Source: Defluviibacillus sp043739385 (GTDB lineage: Bacteria > Pseudomonadota > Gammaproteobacteria > Burkholderiales > Burkholderiaceae_C). From it: DNA of 64,000 bases. The notes under the pieces were generated by a model, which saw nothing but the letters and a program-made list of their open reading frames with translations, searched no databases and was not told where the DNA came from. The stretch covers positions 1 through 64,000 of the forward strand of contig JAYUED010000007.1 of assembly GCA_043739385.1 (NCBI GenBank), in the 5' to 3' direction. Positions 59,413 to 64,000 of this stretch are shown here, piece after piece. The stretch's first letter is position 1. Every line of letters starts with the position of its first letter. Position numbers and translations under genes: made by a program.

Positions 59413-60279
59413 ATGATTTTCTACCCCTACCGTCTGCGCGCTTGCGCACCTTTAATCGGCGTTGCAGTCACCGTCGCCCTTGCTCTCAGTGCGTTGGGGG
59501 GATGCGCCAGCCCCGCAGCTTCGACGACCGCTATGGCTTCGTTGGCGAATGACCGCATCGCGGCCATCGTCGCGAACCCGCAGCGCAGTGATGCTGACCG
59601 CGCTGCCGATGTGCGTCGCAAGCCTGCCGAGACACTGGCTTTCACCGGTGTTCGGCCTGGGATGATTGCGCTGGACATCAGTGCTGCGCGCGGATACACC
59701 ACGGAGCTTATGGCACGCGCCGTCGGGCCTGATGGCAAGGTCTACGCTCAAAACGCACCGCGTAACGCCAACCGCGTGGCGCCAGCGCAGGCCGAAGGCG
59801 CCTCAGTACCGCCCGCTCCGGTCTCCACTGCAGGACCTGCGGCAACTCCCGTCACGCTGGCCGAGCGGGCACAGAGGCTCACGCAGATCGTGCCAGTGAT
59901 GCGTAGTTTTGACGATCCGGTGCCTCCTGAAGTGGCCAACGGCGCGCTGGATATTGTTACGCTGATGTTCAATTACCATGATTTTGGTCACCTCGGTGTT
60001 GACCGGGTACGGATGAACCGCGCTGTTTACGCGGCCCTCAAGTCGGGCGGCGTTTATGTAATTGCCGACCATACAGGACGCAGTGGCACAGGTATTTCAG
60101 AGTCTGGCACTTTGCACCGTGTCGAAGAAGCATTTGTGGTTCAAGAGGTGGAAGCGGCAGGCCTGCGTCTGGCTGATCGAGGTAACTTTCTGCGCAACCC
60201 CGAAGACCCTCGCGACCGCAATACCCCAGTGCCTGCAATGGCGAAAGATGGATTTGTACTGAAATTCATCAAGCCTTGA
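59413..60279 (+). CDS. Exported COG4798-type predicted methyltransferase (lipoprotein)
   Basis: A 288-residue protein with a lipobox (LALSALGGCAS, cysteine near residue 31), so probably a lipoprotein, unusual for a SAM-dependent enzyme. The methyltransferase domain includes ALDISAARGYTTELMARAVG (a degenerate GxGxG motif), LDIVTLMFNYHDFGHLGVDR and LKSGGVYVIADHTGRSGTGI. It ends with RNPEDPRDRNTPV, matching the predicted-methyltransferase family COG4798. Natural substrate unknown. It stands alone on the + strand between the AttH-like and FtsX-type genes. Confidence 0.83.
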   Translation: MIFYPYRLRACAPLIGVAVTVALALSALGGCASPAASTTAMASLANDRIAAIVANPQRSDADRAADVRRKPAETLAFTGVRPGMIALDISAARGYTTELMARAVGPDGKVYAQNAPRNANRVAPAQAEGASVPPAPVSTAGPAATPVTLAERAQRLTQIVPVMRSFDDPVPPEVANGALDIVTLMFNYHDFGHLGVDRVRMNRAVYAALKSGGVYVIADHTGRSGTGISESGTLHRVEEAFVVQEVEAAGLRLADRGNFLRNPEDPRDRNTPVPAMAKDGFVLKFIKP

Positions 60280-60337
60280 TCGAGTCGCGTCAAGCGGCCT
60301 CGGTTGACGCGACTTCAGCTACCCGTTCAGCCGCTGG

Positions 60338-63106
60338 TTACCAATCTTCCTTAACCGCCAGCACAGCATCTTTCCCTGCTGCAGCACGCCCAGCCAGCCA
60401 CGCCGTCGCGGTGCCCGCCAGCACAACCGCTGCGCATAGCGTGATCAGACGCAGCCACGGCACGGCCAAATCCATCGTCCAGTGGAAGCTCTGTGGATTT
60501 ACCACATCAACGAGAACTACGGCAACCACCAGCCCTAGCCCCAGCCCGGCGATGGAGCCAATGATTGTCCACACCAAGCCTTCACCAGCGACTACGCTGA
60601 GTATTTGGCGGCGGGTTAAGCCTAGGTGGGCCAGCAGACCGAATTCTTTACGCCGCGCCAGCACCTGCGCGCTGAAGCTCGCCGCCACGCCAAAGAGGCC
60701 AATCGCTATCGCTATCCCCTGCAGCCAGTAGGTGACAGCAAAGCTGCGGTCAAAAATGTCCAGCGATACGGCACGAATTTGTGCTGCGCTGGAGAACTCC
60801 AGCAGCTTACTGGCAGCGCTGTCGGTGCCAAAGTTCAAATCGGCCAGCTTACGGATGCTGCTTTGCACGCCCTCCGGAGCTGCGCCGTCTTGCAGCCATA
60901 GCGCTAAATCGTTCACCCGGTGGTCGCCGGTCAGGCGCACGAAGTCGCTTTGGTCGATCGCGATAGAGCCATGCTGACGGGCGTAGTCGCGCCAAATACC
61001 GGCGACGAAGAAATTTGCTCCTGATAGCGTAGCGCCGGATGATGGCGTAACTTGCGCATTAGCACTAAAAGGCTTGAAAAACTCACCCGGATGTACGGCA
61101 TACAGGTCGGAAAAAGCTTCGCTGACGAACACCGGAACCGCATCGCCTGATTGGGCATTGTCCTTGGGCATAACCACAGGCGTGCCCACGAGCGGTAGCG
61201 CGGCCAAGGGGTCGTCCAGTGGGCGGGAGATTAGCGCAACGGGGGGGCGTGTAGGGTCAAGTTGCAGGCTGGACACCCGCAGCGAGGTGAGCTTTTTCAC
61301 ACCAGGCAGCAACGCAACGTTTTGCACGAAGGCAGGTTCAAAGTAAACGCTGTCTCCCGCTGTTGCTGAATTCGCCATGCGCACGTACAAGCCCGCAGGC
61401 AGCACGACGTCCAGCCATGCTGTTACTGACTCGCGAAAACTCGTCACCATCACCGTCAGCGCTACCGCCAAACTGAGCGACGCCACCACACCGCTGATGG
61501 CCACCGCCGCCGTGTCGCGTTGCCGCCGCGCCCGCTCTATTGCGAGCATGGGCAGCACGCGGCCTGCGACGACTGGGCTGAGCGCGTCATACAGCAAGGC
61601 TATGCCGCCGGGCAGTGCGCTGATGCCTCCAAGCAAAATAAGCGCCACCGACAGGTAGGCTGCCAATGGGATGCCAAATACGGGGGGAGCAGCAGCGAAA
61701 AGGGCACCAATGGCTATCAAAATAATACCGAACCAACGGTGCTGGCCCGCACTTCCAGGTGCCAGTCCCAAGCCTTTGAGAGTCTGCGCTGGGGGTAGCC
61801 GCTGTGCTTGCCGCGCCGGCCACCATCCGCCAACGCCCGCCGCCACTACGCCCAGTACGCCATACACCAGCGCCGCCCCTGTGCTCCATTGCAGGCGCGG
61901 CGTGACGCCAGTGAAGTAACCACCACCTAAATCGCCCCCCAGCACCGCCAGCGCCACAGCAGCCAAGCCGGCACCCAGGGCTAGCCCCAGCACGCTGCCC
62001 ACCATACCCAAAATCACCGATTCAGCGAGTACTAAGTGCAACCGCTGAGCAGGTGTCAGCCCCAGAACACCCAACAGTGCAAACTGCTGAGCCCGCTTAG
62101 CCACGCTGAGCGAGAGTACTGAAAACACCAAAAATGCACCTGTGAACAGCGCCACCAGCGCCAACACCGTCAGGTTCACCCGGTACGCGCGGGAAAGTGC
62201 GGTGATACGCTGGTTCGCGTCGCCCGGCTCAGCCACAGTGATTTGGCCTGCGAAGCCCGGCAACGCCTGAATATCAGCTAAAAATGCAGCCTGGTCAGCC
62301 CCGGCTTGTAAGCGCACGTCGATCCGGCTGAGCTGGCCTAGCTTGCCAAATAACTCTTGCACAGCGGCGATATCCATCACCGCCAGTGCCGGGCTACTGG
62401 CCACTGCGCCGCTGTCTGCGGTGCTTCCTTTATTTCCTGCTCCATTGCCCATCACAGTGCCTGCGACCCGCAAAGTTTGCAAGTGCATCCCAGTTTGGAC
62501 ACTCAGCACCTCGGTGCCGGGGCGCGCTGGACGGTTTGGTGCACGGGCCTCGATGCTTGGAGTGCTTGTTTGGGGGCGTAACAAGGCCATAGCACTCGCG
62601 TTCAAAAATACCGTGTCGGGGGCAAACAAGGCATAGGCCCCGCTGCCGCTTCGGCCCACTCCTGCGCTCGCGTCCTCTTTGCTTAGTCCTGGCTGAGCCG
62701 TGTCGGTGGTGTTGTCCGCAAAAGGGATTGGCATTAACGATGGTGCCACGCGGGCTACAACCAGTGCATCAACACCCAGAATACGCAAAGGTTTGCGCTC
62801 ACGTCCAACTGGCACGGCATAGGTGTTGACCTCTACTACCGGGCTTGCCGCTAATACAGAGGGGTGACGCGCCAACTCGCCATACAGCTTCTCATCAAAG
62901 CCACCAGAGACTGCACGAAGTGATAAATCTGGCTCGCCATTCACCGAGCGTACTGCGCCTGAGAATTCACTCAGCGCAGACGCGTTGATAAGGTGGACTG
63001 AAAAAGCCAGCGCCACGCCGAGCATGACCGCCACCACAGCTGCGGCATTTCGCCAAGGGTGATGGCGCAGTTCCCGCCAAGAAAAAGTGCGCAATAAATC
63101 TAGCAT
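60338..63106 (-). CDS. FtsX/MacB-type ABC transporter permease (AttF/AttG-like)
   Basis: A 922-residue permease; start taken at the ATG at 63106 (MLDLLRTFSWRELRHHPWRN), which places the first helix normally. Two FtsX domains (about residues 270-400 and 790-910) with membrane helices AVVAVMLGVALAFSVHLINA, LTVLALVALFTGAFLVFSVL, LQGIAIAIGLFGVAASFSAQ, and large extracytoplasmic regions. The family exports lipoproteins, peptides or lipids with a separate ATPase. No ABC ATPase gene is found in the window. It is divergent from a TetR gene with a shared palindrome. Confidence 0.9.
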   Translation of the reverse strand: MLDLLRTFSWRELRHHPWRNAAAVVAVMLGVALAFSVHLINASALSEFSGAVRSVNGEPDLSLRAVSGGFDEKLYGELARHPSVLAASPVVEVNTYAVPVGRERKPLRILGVDALVVARVAPSLMPIPFADNTTDTAQPGLSKEDASAGVGRSGSGAYALFAPDTVFLNASAMALLRPQTSTPSIEARAPNRPARPGTEVLSVQTGMHLQTLRVAGTVMGNGAGNKGSTADSGAVASSPALAVMDIAAVQELFGKLGQLSRIDVRLQAGADQAAFLADIQALPGFAGQITVAEPGDANQRITALSRAYRVNLTVLALVALFTGAFLVFSVLSLSVAKRAQQFALLGVLGLTPAQRLHLVLAESVILGMVGSVLGLALGAGLAAVALAVLGGDLGGGYFTGVTPRLQWSTGAALVYGVLGVVAAGVGGWWPARQAQRLPPAQTLKGLGLAPGSAGQHRWFGIILIAIGALFAAAPPVFGIPLAAYLSVALILLGGISALPGGIALLYDALSPVVAGRVLPMLAIERARRQRDTAAVAISGVVASLSLAVALTVMVTSFRESVTAWLDVVLPAGLYVRMANSATAGDSVYFEPAFVQNVALLPGVKKLTSLRVSSLQLDPTRPPVALISRPLDDPLAALPLVGTPVVMPKDNAQSGDAVPVFVSEAFSDLYAVHPGEFFKPFSANAQVTPSSGATLSGANFFVAGIWRDYARQHGSIAIDQSDFVRLTGDHRVNDLALWLQDGAAPEGVQSSIRKLADLNFGTDSAASKLLEFSSAAQIRAVSLDIFDRSFAVTYWLQGIAIAIGLFGVAASFSAQVLARRKEFGLLAHLGLTRRQILSVVAGEGLVWTIIGSIAGLGLGLVVAVVLVDVVNPQSFHWTMDLAVPWLRLITLCAAVVLAGTATAWLAGRAAAGKDAVLAVKEDW

Positions 63107-63156
63107 GCTGGGATTGTGCCCGCGATAGCTCGCAGCGGTTTTGACGGTCAATGGCT

Positions 63157-63180
63157 ATATTGGTACTTGATACCGAATAT
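63157..63180. promoter_or_regulatory. Palindrome in the TetR/FtsX divergent spacer
   Basis: GGTA-CTTGA-TACC flanked by ATATT on the left and GAATAT on the right, a near-perfect inverted repeat of about 24 bp, 23 bp before the TetR ATG and 50 bp from the FtsX-type ATG. Probably the TetR operator (inference). Confidence 0.5.
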
Positions 63181-63202
63181 CTATTCGCCTATACTTACTT
63201 CA

Positions 63203-63775
63203 ATGAAGCCTAAATGTGACGACAAACTCCGCTCTATTTCCGAGGCGACCTTTGCCTTGGTCGAGCAAACGGGTTTGAGTGGCCTCACCATGGCGAGCAT
63301 TGCCAAGGCAGCGGGCATGGCAACCAGCACGCTTTACGTGTACTACCCCTCTAAAGACGCGCTGATTTCTGAGCTCTACCAAGCCGCTAAAACCGCGACT
63401 GCCCAGCGCCTGATGGAGGGCGTGTCTGAGGCGCCCACCTTGCGCAGTAGCGTGCGGTGTATCTGGAACAATATGCTGCGTAACCGACTCGATCACTATG
63501 CTGAGGCAGTGTTTCAAGAGCAGTATTACAACTCCCCCTGGTTCTCACAGGGTAGCCGCGAACTGGTGTCTAAGCTGTTTGCCGGATTTTTTCTACTCCT
63601 CGAAGAAGGCCAGCGCCAGGAGCAATTGAAGGCAGTTCCCACGTCGATGTTGACGGGTAGCCTGTTTGGTTCGGTGCGCGAAACCACCAATTTGATCCGA
63701 AACCAATCGTTGTCTGAAGATGAGGCAACGCTGAACATGGCATTTGCGCTGTGTTGGGATGGCATTAAGGCGTGA
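63203..63775 (+). CDS. TetR/AcrR-family regulator
   Basis: A 190-residue TetR protein; start at the ATG at 63203 (MKPKCDDKLRSISEATFALV), since the upstream extension runs through the presumed operator. HTH: LSGLTMASIAKAAGMATSTL, then YVYYPSKDALISELY. The C-terminal domain has no diagnostic motif. Divergent from the FtsX-type permease gene; probably regulates it and itself. Confidence 0.9.
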   Translation: MKPKCDDKLRSISEATFALVEQTGLSGLTMASIAKAAGMATSTLYVYYPSKDALISELYQAAKTATAQRLMEGVSEAPTLRSSVRCIWNNMLRNRLDHYAEAVFQEQYYNSPWFSQGSRELVSKLFAGFFLLLEEGQRQEQLKAVPTSMLTGSLFGSVRETTNLIRNQSLSEDEATLNMAFALCWDGIKA

Positions 63776-63962
63776 CTTTGGAAAAGCCGCAGTGCAATTT
63801 TAACTTTTAATCGAATTAATATTCATCTATGAAAAAACTGTGCCCATCACCGGCTGCCCTTTACTCGGTGGACGTTGGTGTTCAAAGCCGTGCTGCCCGC
63901 CTTGTGAGCTGATTTGATGGCAATTTTTTGACAGTGTCCACCTTAAAACGATAAACCCCACC

Positions 63963-64000
63963 ATGACCACCCTCAATATCAATATCAATGGCAAAGACGT
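63963..64000 (+). CDS. Start of a probable (2Fe-2S)-binding oxidoreductase subunit, truncated by window edge
   Basis: Only twelve codons are visible, MTTLNININGK-like with an extra NI repeat from an AATATC duplication. This matches the usual N-terminus of the small iron-sulfur subunit of xanthine dehydrogenase/isoquinoline 1-oxidoreductase-type enzymes (IorA/CoxS). The remainder, including the cysteine ligands, lies beyond the window, so the call is provisional. Confidence 0.45.
   Translation, partial: MTTLNININGKD

Overview
The window looks like a chromosomal segment of a Burkholderiales betaproteobacterium, most likely Comamonadaceae (Rhodoferax/Polaromonas/Acidovorax-like). The reasons are three orphan Bug/TctC solute-binding proteins, a urease operon in A-B-C-E-F-G order, the etfB-etfA-acyl-CoA dehydrogenase-nitronate monooxygenase arrangement, moderately high GC and many LysR/TetR regulators. 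This assignment is inference from gene content. No rRNA, tRNA, CRISPR array or prophage was seen.

Layout. (1) 1-1.3 kb: the 3' part of an alpha/beta-hydrolase-domain gene, then a perfect hairpin. (2) 1.2-9.9 kb: a catabolic island read leftward (Bug protein, SDR, FAD_binding_2 flavoprotein, gentisate-dioxygenase-like cupin, FAD monooxygenase, FAH-family hydrolase, TetR, Bug protein). It is bracketed by two direct ~90%-identical remnants of an IS630-type transposase 3' end, the right one abutting and forming the last codons of ureG. (3) 9.9-14.4 kb: ureABCEFG, with no ureD. (4) 14.6-21.4 kb: a heavy-metal RND efflux operon (exported protein, outer-membrane channel, lipoprotein adaptor, pump) ending in a PII-NG-type signalling protein. 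(5) 21.6-26.3 kb: a 1215-residue NCS1 permease/Cys cluster/histidine kinase/receiver fusion, translationally coupled to a LuxR-type response regulator; this is the most interesting system here. (6) 26.4-34.0 kb: TolC-type channel, rhodanese, PIMT-family methyltransferase, HAE1-type RND pump, adaptor and TetR regulator. (7) 34.1-40.7 kb: LysR remnant, then a glutaryl-CoA/acyl-CoA module (gcdH, class III CoA-transferase, Bug protein, AidB-like dehydrogenase) divergent from a LysR gene with an ATAC-N7-GTAT site. (8) 40.7-46.3 kb: msrA, a small exported protein, a decayed membrane/zinc-ribbon pseudogene, a DUF4153 membrane protein and an MFS-acyltransferase fusion. (9) 46.5-50.8 kb: DUF2946-like protein, TonB-dependent receptor (ZnuD-like), AEC transporter, pdxH. 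(10) 50.8-57.9 kb: etfBA, acyl-CoA dehydrogenase, nitronate monooxygenase, then an HCCA isomerase/TetR/SDR locus with CGTTCGTT operators. (11) 57.9-64 kb: AttH/CrtC-like protein, exported COG4798 methyltransferase, FtsX-type permease, TetR regulator, and the first codons of a probable 2Fe-2S oxidoreductase subunit.

Several parts fit together. Acyl-CoA dehydrogenases (gcdH and others) need the EtfBA electron carrier encoded in the same window. The metal pump is paired with a PII-like sensor. The transporter-kinase fusion and its response regulator form one signalling unit. Short tandem repeats (6-9 bp) and a 17-bp GCTAT-N7-TAGC palindrome recur across otherwise unrelated loci.
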